A DNA stretch of 64,000 nt, taken from Flexivirga alba (GTDB taxonomy: Bacteria > Actinomycetota > Actinomycetes > Actinomycetales > Dermatophilaceae). Below are positions 49,746 to 58,073 of this stretch, one piece after another; position 1 is the first letter of the stretch; each line of letters starts with the position of its first letter. The notes beneath the pieces are model-generated. The model was given only the letters and a program-made list of their open reading frames with translations, had not been told where the DNA came from and did no database searches. The stretch is from NCBI RefSeq assembly GCF_042661025.1, contig NZ_JBHSWH010000001.1:1674001-1738000 (forward strand). The letters run 5' to 3'. Position numbers and translations under genes: made by a program.

Positions 49746-50708
49746 ATGAGTGACTTCCTGGAGATCGTGCTGCGCTCCGTCTGTGTCCTCGCGGCGTTCC
49801 TCGTGCTGCCGCTGCTGGTCGGGCAGACCGAGCACAAGGTGATGGCGCACATGCAGGGTCGCCTCGGCCCGATGGAGGCCGGTGGCTTCCACGGCTGGGC
49901 GCAGCTGGTCGCCGACGGCGTGAAGTTCGCGCAGAAGGAAGACATCGTCCCGCTCGCCGCGGACAAGAGCGTCTTCCGCGTGGCACCCGCGCTCGGCATC
50001 GTGTCCTACCTGCTCGCGCTGGCGGTGATCCCGTTCGGGCCGCACTTCTTCGGAGCCGACGTCCCGGGCAGCCTGGTCTGGGTGCTCGCGGTCAGCGGCG
50101 TCGGCACGGTCGGCACGCTGATGGCCGGCTGGTCGAGCGGCAACAAATACTCGCTGCTCGGCGCGATGCGCACCGCGGCGCAGCTGGTCTCCTACGAGCT
50201 GCCGCTGATCCTGGTGAGCGCGTCGTTCGCCATCGCCGCGGGCTCACTGTCACTGGTCGGCATCGCACACGCGTGGAACCCGTGGTGGCTCATCTGGCAG
50301 CTGCCGGGTGCGCTCGTCTTCCTGATCGCGGCGACCGCCGAGCTGCAGCGCCCGCCCTTCGACATGCCGGTCGCCGACTCCGAGCTGGTGATGGGCCCCT
50401 ACACCGAATACACCGGACTGCGCTTCGCGCTCTTCCTGCTCGCCGAATACGCCGGCATCGTGGTGATGTCGTTCCTGCTGGCCACGCTCTGGCTCGGCGG
50501 CTGGACCGGACCTTTCGACCACGCCATCGGCTGGCTGTGGGTCCTGCTCAAGGGCTTCGTCTTCTCCTTCCTGATCATCTGGATCCGCGTCGCCTGGCCG
50601 CGGCTTCGCGAGGACCAACTGCAGCGCGTCGCCTGGCTCGGTCTCGTGCCGATCGCGTTGCTGCAGCTGGCAATAACGGCAATCGGAGTGGTGGTGACGT
50701 CGCAATGA
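49746..50708 (+). CDS. nuoH2: Complex I subunit H, second cluster
   Basis: NuoH-family membrane protein of 320 aa with eight helices. It retains QGRLGPMEAGGFHGWAQLVADGVK, the ELQRPPFDMPVADSELVMG quinone-site loop and the C-terminal helix pair. The ATG follows the nuoC2 stop with no gap. The conserved acidic loop suggests quinone chemistry is kept. Confidence 0.94.
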   Translation: MSDFLEIVLRSVCVLAAFLVLPLLVGQTEHKVMAHMQGRLGPMEAGGFHGWAQLVADGVKFAQKEDIVPLAADKSVFRVAPALGIVSYLLALAVIPFGPHFFGADVPGSLVWVLAVSGVGTVGTLMAGWSSGNKYSLLGAMRTAAQLVSYELPLILVSASFAIAAGSLSLVGIAHAWNPWWLIWQLPGALVFLIAATAELQRPPFDMPVADSELVMGPYTEYTGLRFALFLLAEYAGIVVMSFLLATLWLGGWTGPFDHAIGWLWVLLKGFVFSFLIIWIRVAWPRLREDQLQRVAWLGLVPIALLQLAITAIGVVVTSQ

Positions 50709-51253
50709 GCAAATTTCTCACGGGCCTGGCGAAGGGTATGGCGACCACGGGTCGCACCATGGTCACGCACGCCCACACGCAGCAGTACCCGCACGTGCGA
50801 CCCGATCTGCCGCAGCGCAGCCGTGGCGTCATCGCCCTGCTGGAGGAGAACTGCACCTCCTGCATGCTCTGCGCCCGCGAGTGCCCCGACTGGTGCATCT
50901 ACATCGACTCCCACAAGGAGACGACGCCGGCCGAGACCGAGGGCGGTCGCGCCCGGCAGCACAACATGCTCGACCGTTTCGCGATCGACTTCAGCCTGTG
51001 CATGTACTGCGGGATCTGCATCGACGTGTGCCCGTTCGACGCGCTCTTCTGGAGCCCCGAATTCGAATACGCCGACGGCGACATCCGAAACCTGTTGCAC
51101 GAGAAGGACAAGCTGGGCGAGTGGATGCCGACGGTGCCGCCGCCGGCACATGTTGACGAGGCTGAGAACCCTGAACGTGGATCCGGGGCCCCCGCGAAGT
51201 ATCGGGGGAGCGCAGCGGAGGAGAACTTCGGGGGAGGTCGTGACCACGTATGA
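50705..51253 (+). CDS. nuoI2: Complex I subunit I, second cluster
   Basis: Ferredoxin-like subunit of 182 aa with both cluster motifs complete: C50-x2-C53-x2-C56-x3-C60P and C99-x2-C102-x2-C105-x3-C109P. The ATG overlaps the nuoH2 stop. The last 30 residues (after PPPAHVDEAE) are encoded by DNA with the look of the GC-rich intergenic elements seen elsewhere here, so the tail may be a recent extension. Confidence 0.94.
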   Translation: MSKFLTGLAKGMATTGRTMVTHAHTQQYPHVRPDLPQRSRGVIALLEENCTSCMLCARECPDWCIYIDSHKETTPAETEGGRARQHNMLDRFAIDFSLCMYCGICIDVCPFDALFWSPEFEYADGDIRNLLHEKDKLGEWMPTVPPPAHVDEAENPERGSGAPAKYRGSAAEENFGGGRDHV

Positions 51254-51791
51254 CGTGCTGTTCACCATTGCCGGGGCGATCAGCGTCGCCTCCGGCCTGC
51301 TCGCTGTCAGCACCAAGCATCTCGTGCACTCCGCGCTCTGGCTGATCGTGAGCCTGGCCGCACTGTCGGGGTGCTACCTGGTGCTTGGCGCCGAATTCGT
51401 AGCGTTGGTGCAGCTTCTCGTTTATGTCGGCGCTGTCGTCATACTCGTCCTCTTCGCCCTCATGCTCACGCGCGCACCGATCGGTCGCAGCCACGAGCAC
51501 GACACCTCGCTGATGCAGCGTGCGGCGGCGCTCGTCGTCGGCGCGGCCACGGCGGCGTTGCTCGCGACAGTCCTGATCAGCGCCTTCGGCAACGAGAAGA
51601 CGCGCGTCAACGGTGGCACCACGCACGCGCTGGCGACCAGACTCTTCGGCAGCTGGGTCTGGCCCTTCGAACTCCTCTCGGCGTTGCTCCTGGTCGCCCT
51701 GATCGCCGCACTGGGCCTGGCGCGCCTGCCGATCGGTCGCGGCCTCGGGCACGACGCGGAACGTGTCACGGTGAGGGGAGCCGCGAAGTGA
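51240..51791 (+). CDS. nuoJ2: Complex I subunit J, second cluster
   Basis: NuoJ-family membrane protein of 183 aa with five helices and EFVALVQLLVYVGAVVILVLFAL as the hallmark. It is 80 residues shorter than the first copy, lacking the polar tail. GTG at 51240 follows GGGGGAGG and overlaps nuoI2 by 14 bases. Confidence 0.93.
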   Translation: MTTYDVLFTIAGAISVASGLLAVSTKHLVHSALWLIVSLAALSGCYLVLGAEFVALVQLLVYVGAVVILVLFALMLTRAPIGRSHEHDTSLMQRAAALVVGAATAALLATVLISAFGNEKTRVNGGTTHALATRLFGSWVWPFELLSALLLVALIAALGLARLPIGRGLGHDAERVTVRGAAK

Positions 51792-52093
51792 TCCACGCCG
51801 CGCCGCCGATGATCGTCGTCGGGTTGCTCTTCGGCATCGGTCTGTATGGCGTCCTCGCCCGGCGCAACGCCGTGCTGGTCCTCATCGGTGTCGAGTTGAT
51901 GCTCGCGGCGGCCGGGCTGCTCTTCGTCACCGTGGGCTCGCTGACCTCCGACGCGATGCGCGCCGGTCAGGTGATGACGATCTTCGTCATCACCATCGCC
52001 GCCGCGGAGATCGCGGTCGCGCTGGGCGTGATCCTGGCGGTCTTCCGTGCCCGCGGCAACGTGGACATGTCGCAGCCGGGGGAGTCCGAATGA
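51788..52093 (+). CDS. nuoK2: Complex I subunit K, second cluster
   Basis: NuoK-family membrane protein of 101 aa with three helices. The membrane Glu residues are present in LIGVELMLAAAGLL and ITIAAAEIAVALGVI, so the proton path can operate. GTG at 51788 overlaps the nuoJ2 stop; the end overlaps nuoL2 by ATGA. Confidence 0.94.
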   Translation: MIHAAPPMIVVGLLFGIGLYGVLARRNAVLVLIGVELMLAAAGLLFVTVGSLTSDAMRAGQVMTIFVITIAAAEIAVALGVILAVFRARGNVDMSQPGESE

Positions 52094-54146
52094 TCCTCAG
52101 TCTTGTCGGGTCGAACGGTCGATTCGACGTCAGCACGCTCGCGGTCGATTTCCCGATCCAGCCCAGTCACCTTGCCGTGCTGCTGCAAGTGGCGATCCCG
52201 GTGCTGATCATTCTGTGCACCCGGCGCAGCTCCCACGCCTTCGCGATCGCCAGCGTGTTCAGCTTCCTCGGCCTCGTCGCGGCCATCGCACTGCTCCTGC
52301 AGCAGACCCGCGGCGGTGCCGTCGCCGGACCAGAGACCATCGGGTCCCTCCCGCTCGGGCCCGGCTTCGCGGTGCCGCTGCACCTGCAGGTCGACCGGCT
52401 CTCTGTGCTCGTCGCGGTGGCGGTCGGCCTGGTCTCCTGGGCGGTCCAACTGTTTACCCGCTGGTACCTCTACAGCGATCCTCGGTATCGCCAGTTCGCT
52501 GCTGGCGTAGGCCTTTTCACCGCTGCCATGCAGTTGGTGGTGCTGTCCGGCGACGTGCTGCTGATCCTGGTCGGCTGGGAGCTGATGGGTTGGTGCTCCT
52601 ACCTGCTCATCGGTCACGAGTCCGAGCGGAAGAAGGCGCGCCGGGCGTCATACAAGGCGTTCATGGTGACCCGCGTCGCCGACACCCCGTTGGTGATCGG
52701 CCTGGCCATCCTGTCGCTCGGCGCACACAGCACCGGCATCGGCGACATCGTTCGCCATTGGTCGGCGGTCGCCGACACGAGCGGCGGCGCACTGACCGCA
52801 GCGCTGCTCTGCCTGATCTGTGCGGTGGCCGGCAAGTCCGCGCAGGTGCCCTTCCAGGACTGGCTGCCCGACGCGATGGAGGGCCCGACCCCGGCCTCCG
52901 CACTGATCCACGCCGCGACGATGGTCGCCGCGGGCACCGTGGTGCTCGGCAAGCTGATCACGCTGCTGGAGCTGTCCGACACCGCGCGCGTCGTCCTCGC
53001 GATCATCGCGTCGGTCTCGATGGTCGGTGCCGGGATCCTCGCCTTCTGCCAGCACGACCTGAAGCGACTGCTCGCCTGGTCGACCGTGTCCCAAGTCGGA
53101 TTGATGCTGCTCGGTCTCGCCGTGGTCGCGACCGACGGATCCGCGGACCTCGGGATCGCCCACCTGCTCTCGCACGCGATGTTCAAGGCGTTGCTGTTCC
53201 TCATGATCGGCTGGGTGTCGGTGCTGGTGAGTGGCACGACGGTCGAGCGGATGTCCGGTGCGCTGAGCAAGCATCCGGAGGCCCGACGCATGGTCGGCAT
53301 CGGCCTGCTCGCGCTCGCTGCCGTGCCGCCGCTGGCCGGCTTCGCCTCCAAGGACCTCATCATCGACGAGGCCGCCCGACGTGGCATCGACGGCGACTTC
53401 ACCGCCCGCATCGCGTTCGCCGCGCTGGCCTGTGTCGTGCTGCTCACCGCGGCCTACACGATGCGGATGTGGCTCATCCTGATCCATCGCACCGGCGCTC
53501 AGCGGGTGCAGGTGCGCGAATGGGTCGACGACAGTTACGACGTGCAGGACGTCGGCATCGTGGAGATGCTGACCGACCTGCCGCAGGTCGACATCCACGG
53601 ACGGCAGACGGATCAGACCGGTCCGATCGAGCAACCGCTGGACGATGACGAGCCGCCGCTGTCCGACCAACAGCCAGGCGGGGAGCGCGATTCGGCCTCC
53701 AACTGCTCGCGCTGCTGTCCGTCGTCGGCGGCCTGCTGGTCTTCTCGCCGATGCTCGACGTCGACTGGAAGCACCCCAACGTCTGGCTGATCGGCGCCTC
53801 GCTGCTGCTGATGGCTGCGGTCGCCCTGTTGGTGCGGTTGATGTCCGTCGGCACCGTTTACGGCGATGCCGCCGCCCGCATCCCGACCTTCGCGCGAGCC
53901 TCCGCATCCCGGGGCTTCGACGTCGATCGGCTGTATGTCGCCTTCGGTCGCTCGGTCCTCGGTCTCGCGCACCTGGTCGCGCGGACCGACGAACGACTGG
54001 ACGACGGTGTGCAACGACTCCCTGCCTTGTCCGGTGAGTTGGTCAAGCGTGCCGAGCGCGTGCACACGCACCGCCCGACGAGTGGACTGATGGCTGTGTC
54101 GGTCGGACTCGTCGTGGTCGGTCTGATGGGGGTCATCCTGTGGTAG
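52090..54146 (+). CDS. nuoL2: Complex I subunit L, second cluster, interrupted by a -1 frameshift
   Basis: Antiporter-like proton-pumping subunit. The first frame (to about 53680) holds VGWELMGWCSYLLIGHE, GKSAQVPFQDWLPDAMEGPTP and later helices, and ends in a polar linker. The next frame carries LLALLSVVGGLLVFSPMLD and the lateral-helix end. One missing G in the GGGG at 53680-53683 explains the break; the repaired protein has 685 aa. It begins at ATG overlapping nuoK2 and overlaps nuoM2. Confidence 0.92.
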
Positions 54147-55642
54147 CAACGCTTTTCGTCGCACCGCTGGCGCCCGTCGTCGCCGGACTGGCCCTCGTCG
54201 TGGGAGACCGCAGCATCCGCTCGGTGGGCCGCCACACGGCATACATCGTGTCCCTGGTCGCGACTCTCGCCGCCCTCGTTGCGTCGATCCTGATCGCCAT
54301 ACAGCGTCCGGTGCTTGACCGGCAGTGGGTGCCCGAGATCGGGATGCGCCTGCATCTGGCGGTCGACGGCATCAGCGTGCCGCTGCTGTTGATGACCGCC
54401 GCCGTCGGCGTACTCGTCGTGCTGCACGCCCGGCACGAACTCCCCGCGGGTGGCACGCCGGCGACGTTCTTCGGCTGTCTGCTGCTGGTGATCGGTGGCG
54501 GCATCGCCACCTTCCTGGTGCAGGACGCGATCAGCTTCTTCCTCGCCTTCGAGGTCGTGCTGGTGCCGATGTGGGTGCTCATCGGACGCTTCGGCGACCG
54601 ACGCGCCGCGCGCGAACGCTCCCGTGCGGCAAACACTTTCGTGCTCTACACGGTGCTCGGCTCCACGTTGATGCTGGTCGGCATCCTGACCATGTCGTTC
54701 GCCGCCGGCACCACCGATCTGGCCGGCATCGCCGCCAACCAGATGTCGCCCGGCAAGCAGACCGCCGTCGCCCTCATCCTGCTGATCGGTCTCGGCATCA
54801 AGGTGCCGATGTGGCCGCTGCACTCCTGGCTGCCCCGTGCGCACACCATCGCGCCGACAGCCGGGTCGATGCTGCTCGCCGCGGTGCTGCTGAAGATGGG
54901 CACCTACGGCGTGGTCCGCCTGGTCGTGGCGCCACTGCCCGCCGGTGTCGAGCGCCTGGCGCCATACATCGGGACCTGCGCGGTCATCGGCATCATCTGG
55001 GGCGGCCTGGTCTGCCTGGTCGAGCGCAATCTGAAGCGGCTCGTTGCCTGGTCGTCCGTCGCGCACATGGGTTTCGTGATGCTCGGCCTGATGAGCGGCA
55101 CCACCATCGGATTGCAGGCGGCGCTGTTCGCCAACATCGCGCACGGCGCAATCTCCGCGCTGCTCTTCGCCGTCGTCGGCGGGCTCAAGCACCGCTGGGG
55201 CGACGACGACCTGGACGTCATACCGCGGTCGTTGCGGGATGTGTCACCGCGGCTGAGCCTGGCCTTGGTCATCGGTTTCGCGGCGTCGATGGGCCTGCCC
55301 GGCCTGGCCGGCTTCTGGGGCGAAGTGCTGGCGATCTTCGGAGCCTGGACCCCGGGCGGCGACCGACCGATCGGTTGGTTCCGGGTGCTGACGGCGTTCG
55401 CCTCGATCGGTGCTGTCCTTGCTGCCGGCTACGCGCTTCGAGTGCTGCGGATCGTCTGGCAGGGCTCGTCCCAGGGTGACGCGCCGCCCGAGCCGGAGCC
55501 GGCCACGGATGCCCGTGGCAACGAATGGCTGGTCACCGGCGTGCTCAGTGCTGCAGTCGTCGTGCTCGGCGTCATACCTCTGATCCTGCTGAACACCACC
55601 TCCGGTGCCGTTGACCAATTGATGGCGGTGATCGGCCGATGA
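54140..55642 (+). CDS. nuoM2: Complex I subunit M, second cluster
   Basis: NuoM-family antiporter-like subunit of 500 aa. It retains FLAFEVVLVPMWVLIGRFGD with the key Glu and KVPMWPLHSWLPRAHTIAPT with the Lys and His pattern. GTG at 54140 overlaps the nuoL2 stop; the end overlaps nuoN2 by ATGA. It is about 55 residues shorter than the first copy. Confidence 0.95.
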   Translation: MVATLFVAPLAPVVAGLALVVGDRSIRSVGRHTAYIVSLVATLAALVASILIAIQRPVLDRQWVPEIGMRLHLAVDGISVPLLLMTAAVGVLVVLHARHELPAGGTPATFFGCLLLVIGGGIATFLVQDAISFFLAFEVVLVPMWVLIGRFGDRRAARERSRAANTFVLYTVLGSTLMLVGILTMSFAAGTTDLAGIAANQMSPGKQTAVALILLIGLGIKVPMWPLHSWLPRAHTIAPTAGSMLLAAVLLKMGTYGVVRLVVAPLPAGVERLAPYIGTCAVIGIIWGGLVCLVERNLKRLVAWSSVAHMGFVMLGLMSGTTIGLQAALFANIAHGAISALLFAVVGGLKHRWGDDDLDVIPRSLRDVSPRLSLALVIGFAASMGLPGLAGFWGEVLAIFGAWTPGGDRPIGWFRVLTAFASIGAVLAAGYALRVLRIVWQGSSQGDAPPEPEPATDARGNEWLVTGVLSAAVVVLGVIPLILLNTTSGAVDQLMAVIGR

Positions 55643-57087
55643 AGCTGACCTACGACTGGTGGCTGCTCGCACCCGTCCTCGTACCCGCCGTCGGCGCCAT
55701 CCTTCTTCTGATGGTCGATGCCATCGCACCCCGCCTCGGTCGGCTGCACTGGGCGTTCGCTGCCGTGCTGCTGCTGATCGGCGCGGGCACCGCGGTGCCG
55801 GGTGCGTTGCCGTCGGCCGACAACCCGCGCCAGACGCTCTGCCTGCCCCAGAACACCTGCCTGTATGCCGTCGACCACGTCGGCGTCGGACTGCAGCTGA
55901 CCGCGTTGGTCAGTGGCGCGGTGGTCGCGCTGCTGGCCTTGCCGATCCGCGTCCCCGCCGAACGCGCCGCCGTGCAGGCGACCCTCGTGCTCGCGGCGAC
56001 CGCTGGGGCCACCGGAGTGGTGGCGGCACGCGACCTCGGGTCCTGGCTCGTCATGCTCGAGCTGGCCACGCTGCCGGCGATCGCACTGGTGGCGTTGCGC
56101 GCCCGCCGCGCCGCCGTCGACGGTTCCCTGGCGCTGCTGACGACATCACTGGTGAGCTTCGCGATCACGGTCATGGGCGCAGCTCTGTGGTTCGCGGCGA
56201 CCGGGTCCGCGTTCTTCTCCGGCAACGCCGTGCTGCAGGCTTCCCAGGACCCCGATTCACGCCGAATCCTCGTGCTTGCAGTCGTTTTCATCGTTGCAGG
56301 GCTCGCGTTCAAGCTGTCCCTGGTCCCGTTCCATGCCTGGACACCCGAGGCGTTCGGCGGGGCGTCCGTCCCGATCGGCGCGTTCCTCGCGGTCACCTCC
56401 AAGGTCGCGGCGCTCGCGGCGTTGCTGGTGATCTTCCGCGGAGTGACCGTGCTCGGCACCTCGGCGCTGGCCGCGATCGGTGTGTTGTCGGCGCTGTCCA
56501 TGACGCTCGGCAACCTGATGGCGCTGCGCGAGAAGAGCACGCTGCGCTTCCTGGCCTGGTCGACCGTGTCGCAGGCCGGCTGGGTCGTGCTGCCGCTCGC
56601 GACGGTCTCCTCGCGCGCGGTGCGGTCGGCCGCCGCCTACCTGATCGTCTATGCCGTCGCGACGCTGGTCGCTTTCATCGTGGTCACCGCCCTCGCCCAT
56701 GCCGACGGGCGTGAGCACGCGAGACGCCTGTCGTCATACGGGGGATTGCTGCAGCGGCGGCCGTTGCTCGCGGTGACGCTCGCACTCGCCCTGCTGACCC
56801 TGATGGGTCTGCCCCCTGCACTGATCGGCCTGGTCGCGAAGGTTGCCGCGATCGGCCCCGTCGCGGGCAGCCGGCTGTGGGTGCTGGCGATTATCGCCGC
56901 GATCAACGCCATGCTCGGTGTCGCGGTCTACCTGCGCTGGCTGCGGATCCTCTTCGGTGCGCGCAAGGATCCCGAGCACGCGGCGCCGCTGCACCCGGTG
57001 CATCGTGCTCTGGTGATCGTCGGCGCGCTGGCGCTGGTGGTGACGAGCATCGCACCGCACTCCTTGCTGCAACTCGTGGGCCGGTAA
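55639..57087 (+). CDS. nuoN2: Complex I subunit N, second cluster
   Basis: NuoN-family antiporter-like subunit of 482 aa with about 14 helices. SLVPFHAWTPEAFGGASVPI and FLAWSTVSQAGWVVLP match the first copy. In the first copy the Glu-bearing helix reads ALEVLSLPLY; here it reads MLELATLPAI, keeping Glu. It ends the ten-gene operon, 42 bases before htpX. Confidence 0.94.
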   Translation: MKLTYDWWLLAPVLVPAVGAILLLMVDAIAPRLGRLHWAFAAVLLLIGAGTAVPGALPSADNPRQTLCLPQNTCLYAVDHVGVGLQLTALVSGAVVALLALPIRVPAERAAVQATLVLAATAGATGVVAARDLGSWLVMLELATLPAIALVALRARRAAVDGSLALLTTSLVSFAITVMGAALWFAATGSAFFSGNAVLQASQDPDSRRILVLAVVFIVAGLAFKLSLVPFHAWTPEAFGGASVPIGAFLAVTSKVAALAALLVIFRGVTVLGTSALAAIGVLSALSMTLGNLMALREKSTLRFLAWSTVSQAGWVVLPLATVSSRAVRSAAAYLIVYAVATLVAFIVVTALAHADGREHARRLSSYGGLLQRRPLLAVTLALALLTLMGLPPALIGLVAKVAAIGPVAGSRLWVLAIIAAINAMLGVAVYLRWLRILFGARKDPEHAAPLHPVHRALVIVGALALVVTSIAPHSLLQLVGR

Positions 57088-57129
57088 CGGCTCCGGAACA
57101 AACCCGCTGGTCGTGCACGTTTCCCCGGT

Positions 57130-58011
57130 ATGCACCGTCACTTCAACGGCCTGAAGACAGCCGCGCTCTTCGGCAGTATCTGGGTCGTCCTGCTCGGCAT
57201 CGGCGGGCTGGTCGCAGGCGGCCGCTACATCTGGATCTTCGCGCTGATCGGCGTGGCAACCACCGCCTACAGCTACTGGAACTCCGACAAGCTCGCCATC
57301 AAGGCGATGCGGGCCTACCCGGTCAGTGAGATGGAGGCGCCGGCGATGTACCGCATCGTCCGGGAGCTGTCGACCAAGGCGGGCAAGCCGATGCCGCGCC
57401 TGTTCATCTCGCCCACCGACGCACCCAACGCGTTCGCGACCGGGCGCAGCCCACAGCACGCGGCCGTCTGCTGCACCCAGGGCATCCTCGACCTGCTCGA
57501 CGAGCGCGAGCTGCGCGGCGTGCTCGGCCACGAGCTGATGCACGTCTACAACCGCGACATCCTGACCTCGTCGATCGCCGCCGCCCTCGCCGGCATCATC
57601 ACCTCCATCGCGCAGATGATGATGTGGTTCGGCATGTTCGGTGGCGGCGGCGGCAACGACGACGACCGCCCCAACCCATTGGCGATGCTGGCGATGGCCT
57701 TCCTGGCGCCGGTCGCCGCGAGCATGATCCAGCTGGCGATCAGCAGGACTCGTGAATACGACGCGGACGAGGACGGCTCGCAGCTGACCGGAGACCCGCT
57801 CGCTCTCGCGTCGGCGCTGCGCAAGCTGGAGGTCGGCACCGCGCAGACGCCGCTCGCGCCGGAGCCGAAGGTCGTCAACGCGAGCCACATGATGATCGCC
57901 AATCCCTTCCGGGCACAGGATGTTTCGCGGCTGATGTCGACACATCCACCGACCGAGCAGCGCATCAAGCGGCTCGAGGATCAGGCATACGGTCGGCAGA
58001 TCCGGTCCTAG
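57130..58011 (+). CDS. htpX: HtpX-type membrane zinc metalloprotease
   Basis: M48 protease of 293 aa with two N-terminal helices, the zinc motif HELMH near residue 134 and a later pair of helices, then the third ligand Glu in REYDADEDG. HtpX degrades misfolded membrane proteins. It follows the second nuo cluster; htpX is found in the same place in Streptomyces as far as I recall, so the neighbourhood may be conserved and membrane-arm quality control is a possible link. Confidence 0.93.
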   Translation: MHRHFNGLKTAALFGSIWVVLLGIGGLVAGGRYIWIFALIGVATTAYSYWNSDKLAIKAMRAYPVSEMEAPAMYRIVRELSTKAGKPMPRLFISPTDAPNAFATGRSPQHAAVCCTQGILDLLDERELRGVLGHELMHVYNRDILTSSIAAALAGIITSIAQMMMWFGMFGGGGGNDDDRPNPLAMLAMAFLAPVAASMIQLAISRTREYDADEDGSQLTGDPLALASALRKLEVGTAQTPLAPEPKVVNASHMMIANPFRAQDVSRLMSTHPPTEQRIKRLEDQAYGRQIRS

Positions 58012-58012
58012 C

Positions 58013-58045
58013 GGGTTGAGTAGCGGGGGAGCGTATCGAAACCGC
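58013..58045 (+). repeat. Dispersed intergenic repeat, copy 3
   Basis: The core 58018-58039 is identical to 19063-19084. The ends form a weak inverted pair (GCGGGTT... and ...AACCGC), so the element may fold. It fills most of the gap between htpX and the first pepN. Confidence 0.7.
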
Positions 58046-58073
58046 GTTGTCCAGGACGTGAGAAGGTCGGCAC

